NCBI RefSeq assembly: GCF_017313765.1 | Contig: NZ_JAFLNC010000002.1 | Location: 744,001 to 808,000, forward strand | Direction of reading: 5' to 3' | DNA length: 64,000 nt | Source: Sneathiella sedimenti | GTDB lineage: Bacteria; Pseudomonadota; Alphaproteobacteria; Sneathiellales; Sneathiellaceae | Part shown: positions 1 through 8,649 of the stretch, one piece after another | Layout: each line of letters opens with the position of its first letter | Position numbering within the stretch: position 1 is the first letter of the stretch | Position numbers and translations under genes: made by a program | The notes under the pieces: model-generated | The model's database searches: none | What the model was told of the DNA's origin: nothing | Seen by the model: only the letters and a program-made list of their open reading frames with translations

Positions 1-1
1 C

Positions 2-1504
2 AAGGACGTGAATATCGGAACCCTGAGCCGCATTGACATTCTCGACGATGAGGAGGGGGTGTCGATGGTGATCGATGTGACACGGGAAGCCGATAAATAT
101 CTGACGGATACGGCCCGATTCTGGGTTGTGTCGCCCGCGATCGGCTTTCAGGGCATCACCGGCCTGCAAACCCTTCTGTCCGGTTCCTTTATCGAGATCG
201 ATCCGGGGAAGGGCGGCGAACGGAAAACCAAGTTTACGGGCCTTCGGACGGCGCCCGTCATTACCTCCACCGACAAGGGCACGGAGTATATCCTTTCCAC
301 CGAGAAGCTGAGCAATATCAATCGCGGTACCCCGATCATTTACAAGGGGCTACAGGTCGGCAGCGTGCTCGGCTATCGCCTAGCCGACGACCGGAAGGCC
401 ATAGATGTTTATGCCTTTGTACAGGAGCCCTACGATGATCTGGTGCTTGAAGGGACAAATTTCTGGAATGCCGGCGGCATCAATGTCTCCGTCTCAACCT
501 CCGGAATTGAACTCGGGGCAAATTCGCTGCAGTCTCTCGTTGCGGGGGCAATTGAATTCGGCACACGCCATATTTACGAGAGCACGTTCAAGGCGGAATC
601 ACGCCATAGGTTCAAGCTGTATGACAATGAACAGGCAAAGGACGATGCCCGCTTTACGGAGAAGGTTGTCTATGTCCTCTATTTCGACGGCTCCGTCAGT
701 GGTCTCACAGTAGGTGGCAGTGTCGAGTTCAAGGGGATCAAGGTCGGCAGCGTGCGCGATATCAGCTTGGAAATCGACGAAGCGAACCAGAAATACTACA
801 TTCCCGTCCTGATCGAGATTGAGCCGCAACGCATAAAGCTGACGGATGACGGCAAGAAAATCCGGTCGGTTGTGGAGAGGCGGGAATTGCGTCAGAAAAT
901 CATCAAGGACCTGATCCAGCGCGGACTGAAGGCGAAGCTTAAAAACGCCAATTTCCTGACCGGGCAACTGATTGTCGATCTCGATCTCGTGCCGGACAAG
1001 CCCGCCGTCTATGTCTCCACCAGCGATCGCTATCCGGAAATTCCGACGGTCCCGGCGGATTTAGAGGAAATTACTTCATCCGTTGCGCAGTTGATGGCGA
1101 AGCTCGACAAGCTGCCCATTGAGCGGCTTGGCAAGAGTGTGATCGGCACGATGGAGGGGCTGGATAAATTCATAAATTCCGGCGAGTTGCAGACTACCAT
1201 CGCGGAGTATCGCAAGCTGGCGGTCTCTATCCGTGTGGTGGCGGAGAATATCGACACCAAGACCCTGCCGAATATTGGCAAGACCATCGACGGCGTCCGT
1301 GAGGCCATCCAGAAAATTGACGCAACTCTGGTGTCGGCCGAGACAATGTTCACTTCTGTCAACGGCCTGATTGCCGATGGCTCGCCCTTCAAATATGATC
1401 TGATGAATATGTTGCAGGAACTGGCGGCGGCCAGCCGGGCCGTCCGCAGCCTCGCCGATTTCCTGGAACGGAACCCGAGTTCCCTGATCAGTGGAAAGAG
1501 ATAA
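2..1504 (+). CDS. pqiB: PqiB-type MCE-domain protein (5' truncated by window)
   Basis: Intermembrane lipid-trafficking protein of the PqiABC system; it is expected to be anchored in the inner membrane and to form a tube of MCE domains across the periplasm. The frame is open from the first bases, so the gene starts upstream and its N-terminal membrane anchor is missing here. Counting from the GTG at 8, the sequence opens with the end of MCE domain 1, has a second MCE repeat around residues 90-180 (GTPIIYKGLQVGS) and a third around 220-340 (GSVEFKGIKVGS). A long helical tail fills residues 350-498. The repeated F/Y-KG-x-x-VG signature is the PqiB hallmark. pqiC follows 4 bp later; pqiA should lie just outside the window. 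Confidence 0.88.
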   Translation, partial: KDVNIGTLSRIDILDDEEGVSMVIDVTREADKYLTDTARFWVVSPAIGFQGITGLQTLLSGSFIEIDPGKGGERKTKFTGLRTAPVITSTDKGTEYILSTEKLSNINRGTPIIYKGLQVGSVLGYRLADDRKAIDVYAFVQEPYDDLVLEGTNFWNAGGINVSVSTSGIELGANSLQSLVAGAIEFGTRHIYESTFKAESRHRFKLYDNEQAKDDARFTEKVVYVLYFDGSVSGLTVGGSVEFKGIKVGSVRDISLEIDEANQKYYIPVLIEIEPQRIKLTDDGKKIRSVVERRELRQKIIKDLIQRGLKAKLKNANFLTGQLIVDLDLVPDKPAVYVSTSDRYPEIPTVPADLEEITSSVAQLMAKLDKLPIERLGKSVIGTMEGLDKFINSGELQTTIAEYRKLAVSIRVVAENIDTKTLPNIGKTIDGVREAIQKIDATLVSAETMFTSVNGLIADGSPFKYDLMNMLQELAAASRAVRSLADFLERNPSSLISGKR

Positions 1505-1508
1505 GTCA

Positions 1509-2147
1509 ATGTCCCTATTTCATCTGCGCCCGTTGGGGCGGTACCTCGTTATCCTCCTGCTGATCGCCCTGCCGGTTGCGGCCTGCGGCGGCCTGCCGGG
1601 ATCGGCGCCGACCAATTTCTACATTTTGCAGACCACCTCGGAACTGAAGACGGAGGGGACGCCCGTGCAACTGGCTGACGGGGCGACAGTCGGCATCGGG
1701 CCGGTGCAGATACCGGGCTATGCGGACCGGCCGCAGATTGTGACGTTCGGCAGCGGGTCCGCGATCAATGTCTCCGACTTCGATCACTGGGCGGAACCTT
1801 TGAGTGACGCCATCAAGCGGGTGCTGACCAGCAATGTCGCTAATCTGGTCGGGGCGGAGAGCGTCTTCTCCTATCCGGCGGATTTCCGCCCCGATAAACA
1901 ATCGCTTCAGGTCGCCGTCAATGTCATAGATATCACCGAAACCGGAACGGGCGTCGCGCGGCTTTCGGTGCGTTGGCATGTGAAGGCGCTTTATGACAAC
2001 AAGGTCCTGTCCCGTCACGCCAAGATTTATGAAACACCGGCGACTCCCGGCGACTATAACAGCTATGCCAAGGCGTTGAGCCAGCTTCTGGGCAAATTTG
2101 CGCAGGATATTGCAGCCTCGCTCAACGGGCTGAACCTCTCCTCATGA
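1509..2147 (+). CDS. pqiC: PqiC-like outer-membrane lipoprotein (ABC transport auxiliary component)
   Basis: Predicted lipoprotein that receives or anchors the PqiB tube at the outer membrane. The N-terminus has a hydrophobic segment (LVILLLIALPVAACGG) ending in a lipobox-like VAAC, so the mature protein should start at that Cys. The rest matches the PqiC/ABC-auxiliary family: FYIL near the N-terminus, a GIGPVQIPGYADRPQIV strand region, and Asp-His-Trp near the middle. I chose the ATG at 1509 because it puts the signal peptide at a normal length and follows an AGAG-rich stretch; a GTG at 1491 is possible but overlaps pqiB. The 3' end overlaps the next gene by 4 bp (ATGA). Confidence 0.85.
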   Translation: MSLFHLRPLGRYLVILLLIALPVAACGGLPGSAPTNFYILQTTSELKTEGTPVQLADGATVGIGPVQIPGYADRPQIVTFGSGSAINVSDFDHWAEPLSDAIKRVLTSNVANLVGAESVFSYPADFRPDKQSLQVAVNVIDITETGTGVARLSVRWHVKALYDNKVLSRHAKIYETPATPGDYNSYAKALSQLLGKFAQDIAASLNGLNLSS

Positions 2148-3688
2148 TGAAAACGAACGTCCTTTTCGTCACCCTGGATCAATGGCGCGCCGATCATCTC
2201 GGGGCGACCGGCAACCCGACCCTACAGACGCCGAACCTGGATGCGCTGGCTGGGGAAGGTGTGACCTTCCTCAACCATTATACCTGCATTGCGCCTTGCG
2301 GCCCGTCGCGGACGACATTTCTCACGGGTATGTATCCCAGCAATCACCGCTCCATCCGGAACGGGACGCCGCTTAATCACAGCCTGACCAATATCGCGCT
2401 GGAAGCCCGGAAGGCGGGCTATGACCCGACCCTGTGGGGCTATACGGATACGACGCCGGACCCTCGCGTGCTGGGGGAGGATCATGAGGCGTTCCTGACC
2501 TATGAAGGGGTGTTGCCGGGCTTCACAGTGGGACAGCAACTAGCCGAGAACTCGATCCCCTGGCTCGAGTATCTGGCGGCGAAGGGTTATGAGGTGCCGG
2601 GGCCGGGCTATGCGATCTATCACCCAGACCCCGCTTATAAACTGCCGCCGGGCCGCCATCCGTTATCGGCGCCGAGTCGCTTCAGGGCGGCGGATAGCGA
2701 GACCCATTGGCTGGCCGATAGGCTGATTGACGGGTTGCAGAAAGCGCCAAACTCTCCCTTTTTCCACCATCTCACCTTCTTGCGACCGCATCCGCCCTTT
2801 ATCTCGCCGCCCGAATATCATGACTTATATGATCCGGCGGAGATGGCACCACCGGTTCATGCGAGCACCCGCGACGAGATGCGCGGCCTGCATCCGGCCC
2901 TTGCGCTGATGTATGAAGCCATTCCGCAGGACGCTTTCTTCATGGAAGGGGAAGGGCGTGCCGTCGACCTTGATGACGCGGCGGTTATGCAGATTCGTGC
3001 CACCTATCAGGCGCTGATCACAGAGGCGGATAACAACCTCGGCCGGGTCATCGCGACGTTGAAAGAGCAAGGCCGCTATGACGATACGCTGATCATCGTC
3101 ACCTCCGATCATGGGGAGCAGCTTGGCGATCATTATCTCTGGGGGAAAATCGGCTTTTATGACGAGAGTTTCCACATCCCCCTGATCATCAAGCCGCCCC
3201 AAAGCTGGAAGGCCGATACCGGACAACAGATAAGCGAGTTTACGGAGTCCGTTGACCTGATGCCGACAATCCTGGACGGACTTGGGGTGCCGGTCCCGCG
3301 CCAATGTGACGGCCATTCGCTGATGCCCTTTATACGCGGGGAGACGCCGGCGACTTGGCGCCGCGCCGTCCATTGGCTCTATGATTTCCGCGATCCGGTC
3401 ACCGGGATGCCGGAAAAAATGCTGAATATCTCCTCCGCGGAGTGCAATCTTCTCGTTCACCGGGATGCCGAGTTCAAATATGTGCATTTCGCATCGCTGC
3501 CGCCCTTGTTATTCGATATGAAGAATGACCCGGACGAAACGCGCAACCTCGCGGAGGATCCCGATTATCAGGGGGTTGTGCTCGATTGCGTGCAGGAGCT
3601 TCTTTCCTGGCGGATGCGCTATGAATATGGGGAGCTTGTAAATTTGAGCGCGTCGAAAAACGGCCTTGTCGGCCATCGGCTCTATTAA
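2144..3688 (+). CDS. Sulfatase/alkaline-phosphatase fold hydrolase, phosphonate monoester hydrolase-like
   Basis: Predicted 514-residue metal-dependent hydrolase of phosphate, phosphonate or sulfate esters. Family features visible: metal-binding Asp near residue 12 (LDQWRADH), the formylglycine-type signature CGPSR at C52-R56, and a second metal cluster TSDHGEQLGDH around residue 325. The NHYTCIAPCGPSR and GYTDTTPDPR segments resemble rhizobial phosphonate monoester hydrolases more than classical arylsulfatases. If C52 is converted to formylglycine, a maturation factor must be encoded elsewhere. No signal peptide is seen, so it is probably cytoplasmic. Its start overlaps pqiC by 4 bp, which may be compact packing rather than a shared pathway. 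The true substrate is not decidable from sequence. Confidence 0.68.
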   Translation: MMKTNVLFVTLDQWRADHLGATGNPTLQTPNLDALAGEGVTFLNHYTCIAPCGPSRTTFLTGMYPSNHRSIRNGTPLNHSLTNIALEARKAGYDPTLWGYTDTTPDPRVLGEDHEAFLTYEGVLPGFTVGQQLAENSIPWLEYLAAKGYEVPGPGYAIYHPDPAYKLPPGRHPLSAPSRFRAADSETHWLADRLIDGLQKAPNSPFFHHLTFLRPHPPFISPPEYHDLYDPAEMAPPVHASTRDEMRGLHPALALMYEAIPQDAFFMEGEGRAVDLDDAAVMQIRATYQALITEADNNLGRVIATLKEQGRYDDTLIIVTSDHGEQLGDHYLWGKIGFYDESFHIPLIIKPPQSWKADTGQQISEFTESVDLMPTILDGLGVPVPRQCDGHSLMPFIRGETPATWRRAVHWLYDFRDPVTGMPEKMLNISSAECNLLVHRDAEFKYVHFASLPPLLFDMKNDPDETRNLAEDPDYQGVVLDCVQELLSWRMRYEYGELVNLSASKNGLVGHRLY

Positions 3689-3702
3689 GAGGCGGAGATA
3701 GC

Positions 3703-4353
3703 ATGGGCAATATCGCCGAGAGAAAGGAACTGATTGCCACGGTGCGGAAAATGAACGCGCTTGGCATCAATCAGGGAACCTCCGGTAATGCCAGCGTCCG
3801 CATCGACGGAGGATACCTGATCACCCCCTCGGGCATGGCCTATGACGATCTCACGCCCGAGGATATCGTCGAGATGTCCCTTGACGGGGAAGCGGCCGGA
3901 CATCGCAAACCCTCCAGCGAATGGCGCTTTCATCAGGATCTTTTAAAGGCGCGGCCGGATTTCGGTGCCGTGGTGCATACCCATGGCAAGGCTGTCATGA
4001 CTCTCGCCTGCCAGCGCCTGGAGCTGCCGCCGTTTCACTATATGATTGCAGTCGCGGGCGGAAATACCATACGCTGCGCAGACTATGCGACCTTCGGCAC
4101 GCAGGCACTGTCCGATAACGCATTGAGAGCGATTGAGGGACGCAAGGCCTGCCTGCTCGCCAACCATGGACTGCTGGCGGGGGAGGCAAGCCTCTCGCGA
4201 GCGTTGTCGCTCGCCGTTGAGGTGGAAACACTGTGCGAGACCTACTGGCGCATCCTCCAGATCGGTGAGCCAGTCTTGCTCAGTGAGGCGGAAATGGACG
4301 CGGTGAGGGAACAGTTTAAAAAGGGCTACGGTATGCCACAGGGAGGGAATTGA
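3703..4353 (+). CDS. Class II aldolase/adducin family protein
   Basis: Zinc-dependent lyase or epimerase of the L-fuculose-phosphate aldolase / ribulose-phosphate epimerase family (216 residues, normal family length). The N-terminal GNASVR motif, a Ser-Ser-Glu in SSEWRFH carrying the likely catalytic Glu, a Zn-binding pair in VVHTHGKA and a later His in LANHGLLAGE are all present. The enzyme should cleave or isomerise a small phosphorylated sugar or sugar acid in the cytoplasm. The next gene starts 1 bp after its stop, so the two are probably co-translated. Candidate roles include sugar-acid breakdown (a DenD-like gene lies far away at 54889) or 5-deoxypentose-phosphate salvage with MtnA at 53813; neither is shown by context. 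Confidence 0.75.
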   Translation: MGNIAERKELIATVRKMNALGINQGTSGNASVRIDGGYLITPSGMAYDDLTPEDIVEMSLDGEAAGHRKPSSEWRFHQDLLKARPDFGAVVHTHGKAVMTLACQRLELPPFHYMIAVAGGNTIRCADYATFGTQALSDNALRAIEGRKACLLANHGLLAGEASLSRALSLAVEVETLCETYWRILQIGEPVLLSEAEMDAVREQFKKGYGMPQGGN

Positions 4354-4354
4354 G

Positions 4355-4648
4355 ATGGCCAGCAGGTTGGCGGTAACGGCGCGATTTGATGTGATACCCG
4401 GCCAGGAAGCGGCCTTTATGAAGGAAATGCGGAAGCAGGCGGAGAACTCCCTCAGCCTGGAGCCCGACTGCCATTATTTCGATATCTGCGTCGATGTGGA
4501 TAATCCCGGCCGCATCCTGCTGTATGAGCTGTATGAAGATGCCGCTTCTTTTGACGAGCATCTCGCCTCACGTCACTTCGCCGAATTTATCGAGACGGTC
4601 ACACCGATGATCTCAGGCAAGACAATTGAACGCTGGAACCGGCTGTAA
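4355..4648 (+). CDS. Putative ABM-domain (YgiN/LsrG-like) monooxygenase
   Basis: Small 97-residue protein with the dimeric alpha-beta barrel pattern of antibiotic-biosynthesis-monooxygenase domains: an initial strand (LAVTARFDVIPG), central CHYFDICVD, and the closing LLYELYEDAASFDEHLASRHF segment typical of YgiN/LsrG. Members act as cofactor-free quinol oxidases, isomerases or detoxifying enzymes. It is fused in expression to the aldolase ahead of it (1-bp gap). The pairing resembles that of lsrF/lsrG, where an aldolase-family enzyme and an ABM protein process phosphorylated AI-2, but the aldolase here is of a different class, so no function is assigned. Confidence 0.65.
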   Translation: MASRLAVTARFDVIPGQEAAFMKEMRKQAENSLSLEPDCHYFDICVDVDNPGRILLYELYEDAASFDEHLASRHFAEFIETVTPMISGKTIERWNRL

Positions 4649-4734
4649 ATTCGGCCAATGCCCGATAGGGGCTATCGTTCGGCGTCAAATTTCGCTAGAA
4701 AAATCACCTGAAACTGATTTGGAGGAAAACAATA

Positions 4735-5202
4735 ATGACAATGACACTATCCAAAACCGATTTTCTGAATTCCGTCGGCACGGTCTATGGACCCGGGGAA
4801 TGGTTCAAGATCGATCAGGAACGCATCAATAAATTCGCCGAGGCGACGGATGATTTCCAGTTTATCCATGTGGACCCGGAACGTGCGGCCGCGGAAACGC
4901 CGTTTGGCACGACCATTGCGCATGGCTTCCTGACCCTGTCGCTACTCGCCGGACTGGTTCCGAAAATCCAGCCGAAGATCGAGAATGTCCGCATGGGCAT
5001 CAATTATGGTATCGACAAGCTGCGTTTCCTGCAGCCGGTCAAGGTGGATAGCGAAATTCGCGCCTCCGCCAAGATCCTCAGCATCGACGAAAAACGCCCC
5101 GGCCAGTATCTCACAAAAACCGAGGTGACGATCGAGATCAAGGGTGAAGAAAAGCCGGCCCTGATCGTTGAATGGCTTGGCATGTCTTTTGTTGACGAAT
5201 AA
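4735..5202 (+). CDS. MaoC family (R)-specific enoyl-CoA hydratase-like protein
   Basis: Hot-dog-fold hydratase of 155 residues. The catalytic motif is clear: ATDDFQFIHVDPERA supplies the Asp/His pair of R-hydratases, followed by the conserved GTTIAHGFLTLSL. It should hydrate trans-2-enoyl-CoA to (R)-3-hydroxyacyl-CoA. A strong Shine-Dalgarno (GGAGGAAA, near 4721) precedes the ATG at 4735; an ATG two codons later is also possible. It lies 36 bp ahead of an SDR that resembles the dehydrogenase unit of peroxisomal multifunctional enzyme 2, so the two genes together look like a split hydratase/dehydrogenase module for fatty-acyl or branched acyl-CoA oxidation. Confidence 0.85.
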   Translation: MTMTLSKTDFLNSVGTVYGPGEWFKIDQERINKFAEATDDFQFIHVDPERAAAETPFGTTIAHGFLTLSLLAGLVPKIQPKIENVRMGINYGIDKLRFLQPVKVDSEIRASAKILSIDEKRPGQYLTKTEVTIEIKGEEKPALIVEWLGMSFVDE

Positions 5203-5238
5203 AAAAGTCACATAAATCCAGAAGATTAAGGAGAGAAG

Positions 5239-6156
5239 ATGAGCATTCGGTTTGATGACAGGGTGGCGATCGTCACGGGCGCCGGTAACGGCCTTGGCAA
5301 GAGCCATGCGTTGCAGCTCGCGGCGCGCGGTGCGAAAGTGGTCGTCAATGATCTGGGCGGTGCCGTCGACGGTAGTGGCGGCTCATCCGATGCGGCGAAG
5401 GCTGTTGTGGCCGAGATTGAGGCGGCGGGCGGTGAGGCAATCGCCAACGGCGCCAATGTCACGGACATGGCACAGGTCGAGGCCATGGTGGCGGAAACCA
5501 TGGCAAAATGGGGACGCGTTGATATTCTCGTGAATAACGCCGGGGTGCTGCGCGATAAATCCTTCTCCAACGTCGAACTGAATGACTTTTCCTTCGTTCT
5601 GGATGTGCATCTGATGGGCTCGGTCAACTGCTCGAAGGCGGTCTGGGGCATCATGCGGGAGCAGAATTATGGCCGCATTGCCATGACGACCTCTTCCAGC
5701 GGGCTTTATGGTAACTTCGGCCAGACCAACTATGGCGCGGCCAAGATGGGCGTGATTGGCCTGATGAACACGCTGGTGATCGAGGGCGCGAAGTACGGCA
5801 TAAAGGTCAATGCGCTGTCGCCTTGCGCCGCGACCCGCATGACCGAGGATATAATCCCTGAAAATCTTCTGGAACTGCTGACGCCGGAATCCGTCACCCC
5901 GGCACTTCTCTATATCGTCTCTGACGACAGTCCCAACCGCACGATCATCACTGCGGGCGCGGGCACATATGCACGCACCATCGTTTATGAGACAGGTGGA
6001 AAATGGCTGCCTGAAGAAGACCGCACGCCGGAGAAAATTGCCGAAAACTGGGCAGAAATCGCCGATCCGGCCACGCAGGCCGAATATACCAGCGGCAATG
6101 ACCAGACGACGAATATGCTGACCAAGGCCGCGAACGGCCTCGGCATCAAAATCTAG
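5239..6156 (+). CDS. Short-chain dehydrogenase, MFE-2 (HSD17B4)-like 3-hydroxyacyl-CoA dehydrogenase
   Basis: NAD-dependent SDR of 305 residues. Visible motifs: TGAGNGLG nucleotide-binding loop, NNAG, catalytic Ser in [12 protein letters not shown], and YxxxK in NYGAAKMG. The signature VVVNDLGG and the long C-terminal extension past residue 240 match the SDR unit of peroxisomal multifunctional enzyme 2 rather than FabG-type reductases. Likely oxidises (R)-3-hydroxyacyl-CoA made by the MaoC protein upstream. It has a good Shine-Dalgarno (AAGGAGAG). Its TAG stop sits inside a CTAG shared with the convergent hutU stop, leaving no room for a conventional terminator between them. Confidence 0.85.
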   Translation: MSIRFDDRVAIVTGAGNGLGKSHALQLAARGAKVVVNDLGGAVDGSGGSSDAAKAVVAEIEAAGGEAIANGANVTDMAQVEAMVAETMAKWGRVDILVNNAGVLRDKSFSNVELNDFSFVLDVHLMGSVNCSKAVWGIMREQNYGRIAMTTSSSGLYGNFGQTNYGAAKMGVIGLMNTLVIEGAKYGIKVNALSPCAATRMTEDIIPENLLELLTPESVTPALLYIVSDDSPNRTIITAGAGTYARTIVYETGGKWLPEEDRTPEKIAENWAEIADPATQAEYTSGNDQTTNMLTKAANGLGIKI

Positions 6157-7826
6157 GCGTTCTTCAGGAACGGGAGATTGAGGTTATTCTCCCTCGCGCA
6201 TTCTATGGCCTCCTCATAACCGGCGTCGGCGTGGCGCATCACGCCCGTCGCCGGATCATTGAAGAGAACGCGGGCGATCCGTTCGTCCGCCTCTTTGGTG
6301 CCATCACAGACAATTACCATCCCGGCATGCTGGGAAAAGCCCATCCCGACCCCGCCGCCATGATGCAGGCTGACCCAGGTCGCGCCGCTCGCCGTGTTGA
6401 GCAAGGCATTCAGGAGCGGCCAGTCAGAAACCGCATCTGATCCGTCCTGCATCCCCTCCGTCTCCCGGTTGGGGCTGGCGACCGAGCCACTATCCAGATG
6501 GTCGCGGCCAATCACGATGGGGGCGGAAAGCTCGCCCGATCGCACCATTTCATTAAAGGCGAGGCCGAGACGGTGGCGCTGACCTAAGCCCACCCAGCAG
6601 ATGCGCGACGGCAGCCCCTGAAACTTTATGCGTTCCTTCGCCATGTCGAGCCAGTTGTGAAGATGCGCGTCATCGGGGATCAGCTCCTTCACCTTGGCGT
6701 CGGTCTTGAAGATATCTTCGGGGTCGCCGGAAAGCGCCGCCCAGCGGAAGGGTCCAATCCCCCGGCAGAAGAGCGGGCGGATATAGGCGGGAACAAAGCC
6801 CGGGAAATTGAAGGCGCTGTCGACCCCTTCCTCCAGCGCGACCTGACGGATGTTGTTGCCGTAATCAACGGTCGGGATACCGCGCGCCTGGAAATCCAGC
6901 ATCGCCCGAACCTGCACCGCCATGGATTTGCGCGCCGCAATCTCGACGGATTTGGGATCATTTTCCCGCATCTGCTCCCACTGGGCGAGGGTCCAGCCCT
7001 GCGGCAGGTAGCCATTGACCGGATCATGGGCGGAAGTCTGGTCGGTCACGAGATCAGGCAGCATGTCGCCTTCCAGAATTTCCGGAAAAATATCGGCGGC
7101 ATTGCCAAGCAGCCCGACGGAAACCGGCTTCCCCCGCTGTATCGCGTCCCGGATAATGGCGAGTGCTTCAGACAGGCTCTCGGCCTTTTCATCGAGATAG
7201 CCTGAACGCAGGCGGAAATCAATGCTGCTGGGCCGGCATTCAACGGCAAGCATGGAGGCGCCGGCCATGGTCGCGGCCAGCGGTTGCGCGCCACCCATGC
7301 CGCCAAGGCCGCCGGTCAGGATCCATTTGCCCGACAGGTCGCCGCCGAAATGCTGTCGCCCAGCTTCGGCAAAGGTCTCATAGGTGCCCTGCACGATGCC
7401 CTGGCTGCCGATATAGATCCAGGACCCCGCTGTCATCTGGCCATACATCATCAGGCCTTTTTTATCGAGCTCGTTAAAATGGTCCCAGTTGGCCCAATGC
7501 GGCACGAGGTTGGAATTGGCAATCAGGACGCGCGGGGCATTCTCATGGGTCTTGAAGATGCCGACGGCCTTGCCGGACTGGACAAGGAGCGTTTCATCGG
7601 CATTGAGATCGCGTAAGGATCGCTGGATCTGATCGAAGCACTCCCAGTTGCGCGCGGCGCGGCCAATCCCGCCGTAAACCACCAGTTCCGCCGGGTTTTC
7701 CGCGACATCGGGATCGAGATTGTTCATCAGCATGCGGAGCGGCGCCTCGGTCAGCCAGCTCTTGCAGGAAAGTTCTGGGCCCGTCGGGGCCTTGATCACA
7801 CGGCTGTTGTCGCGTCGGTTCGTCAT
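6153..7826 (-). CDS. hutU: Urocanate hydratase
   Basis: Second enzyme of histidine breakdown: converts urocanate to 4-imidazolone-5-propanoate using tightly bound NAD+. The 557-residue length is exactly that of the family. Diagnostic segments include the [14 protein letters not shown] start, [21 protein letters not shown], the [13 protein letters not shown] nucleotide-binding stretch, and [21 protein letters not shown] near the C-terminus. It is the last gene of the leftward hutIHGU operon, 12 bp after hutG. The stop overlaps the facing SDR gene by 4 bp. Confidence 0.97.
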   Translation of the reverse strand: MTNRRDNSRVIKAPTGPELSCKSWLTEAPLRMLMNNLDPDVAENPAELVVYGGIGRAARNWECFDQIQRSLRDLNADETLLVQSGKAVGIFKTHENAPRVLIANSNLVPHWANWDHFNELDKKGLMMYGQMTAGSWIYIGSQGIVQGTYETFAEAGRQHFGGDLSGKWILTGGLGGMGGAQPLAATMAGASMLAVECRPSSIDFRLRSGYLDEKAESLSEALAIIRDAIQRGKPVSVGLLGNAADIFPEILEGDMLPDLVTDQTSAHDPVNGYLPQGWTLAQWEQMRENDPKSVEIAARKSMAVQVRAMLDFQARGIPTVDYGNNIRQVALEEGVDSAFNFPGFVPAYIRPLFCRGIGPFRWAALSGDPEDIFKTDAKVKELIPDDAHLHNWLDMAKERIKFQGLPSRICWVGLGQRHRLGLAFNEMVRSGELSAPIVIGRDHLDSGSVASPNRETEGMQDGSDAVSDWPLLNALLNTASGATWVSLHHGGGVGMGFSQHAGMVIVCDGTKEADERIARVLFNDPATGVMRHADAGYEEAIECARENNLNLPFLKNA

Positions 7827-7838
7827 GATGGCATTCCT

Positions 7839-8648
7839 TTATGTAGCGATGCGGTCCCGCCCGAAGTCGAGCAGCGTCTTGAGAATCACGATAAGGGTCG
7901 ACTGAAGCGCGGCCGCCTTGTCCGGAAGATAGCTGTAGGGCGGCGTTTCCATCATGTAATCCTCCTGGGTAAGTTCCATCTGCAGCGCGTGGATGTTGGC
8001 TGCCGGGTCGCCATAATGGCGGGTGATATAGCCGCCCTTGAACCGGCCGTTGACCGCATAGCTGTAGGGAGAGGCGGCGGCGATTTTCTCTACCGCCTGC
8101 GTTAGGGCCGGATCGGCCGAGATTCCGTCCCCCGTTCCAATATTCAGGGTCGGCAGGCGCCCGTCAAAAAAACGCGGGATAACGGAACGGATGGAATGGC
8201 AGTCATAGAGCAGCACATAGCCATGCTTGGCCTTGATCCGCTCGATCTCTTCCGCCAGGACATCGTGATAGGGCTGCCAGAAGACACCGTGCCGTGTCTC
8301 GATTTCCTCGATGTCCGGCTCCAGCCCGTCCTGATACAGCTTGCCGTTATCAAACAGCGTTGTCGGGCAGAGTTCCGTAACACTCTGGCCCGGATAGAGG
8401 GAAACTCCCTTCGGGTCGCGGTTGAGGTCGATCACATAACGTGAAAACCGCGCCGTCAGCACCGTGGCGTCGAGCGTTTCCGCCATATCCCGATAGAGGC
8501 GGTCGATATGCCAGTCCGTATCCGGAAGCGCCTTCGCCGCCTCCGTCAGGCGTCTCTCGATGGATGCCGGGACTTCAAGGCCGACATGGGGCTGGTTGAG
8601 GAGAAGGGGGGAAGATCCCCTAGTTAAGGTAAAAACTTCGCCCTGCAT
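7839..8648 (-). CDS. hutG: N-formylglutamate deformylase
   Basis: Hydrolyses N-formylglutamate to formate and glutamate, the last step of the five-step hut route that uses HutF. The protein has 269 residues, with the NQPHVGLEVP start (metal-binding His), RFSRYVIDLNRDPKG, a YDCHSIRSVIPRFFDG metal motif and LQMELTQEDYM at the C-terminal side, all typical of the HutG2/N-formylglutamate amidohydrolase family rather than of arginase-like HutG (formimidoylglutamase). This agrees with the presence of hutF. It starts 1 bp after the hutH stop, so translation is probably coupled. The formate released could feed Fhs at 25362. Confidence 0.95.
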   Translation of the reverse strand: MQGEVFTLTRGSSPLLLNQPHVGLEVPASIERRLTEAAKALPDTDWHIDRLYRDMAETLDATVLTARFSRYVIDLNRDPKGVSLYPGQSVTELCPTTLFDNGKLYQDGLEPDIEEIETRHGVFWQPYHDVLAEEIERIKAKHGYVLLYDCHSIRSVIPRFFDGRLPTLNIGTGDGISADPALTQAVEKIAAASPYSYAVNGRFKGGYITRHYGDPAANIHALQMELTQEDYMMETPPYSYLPDKAAALQSTLIVILKTLLDFGRDRIAT

Positions 8649-8649
8649 G

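Noticed and set aside
4663-4677. Hairpin CGATAG-GGG-CTATCG between the ABM and MaoC genes as terminator
   Set aside because: Six-bp stem with a 3-nt loop and no following T-run; too weak to call.
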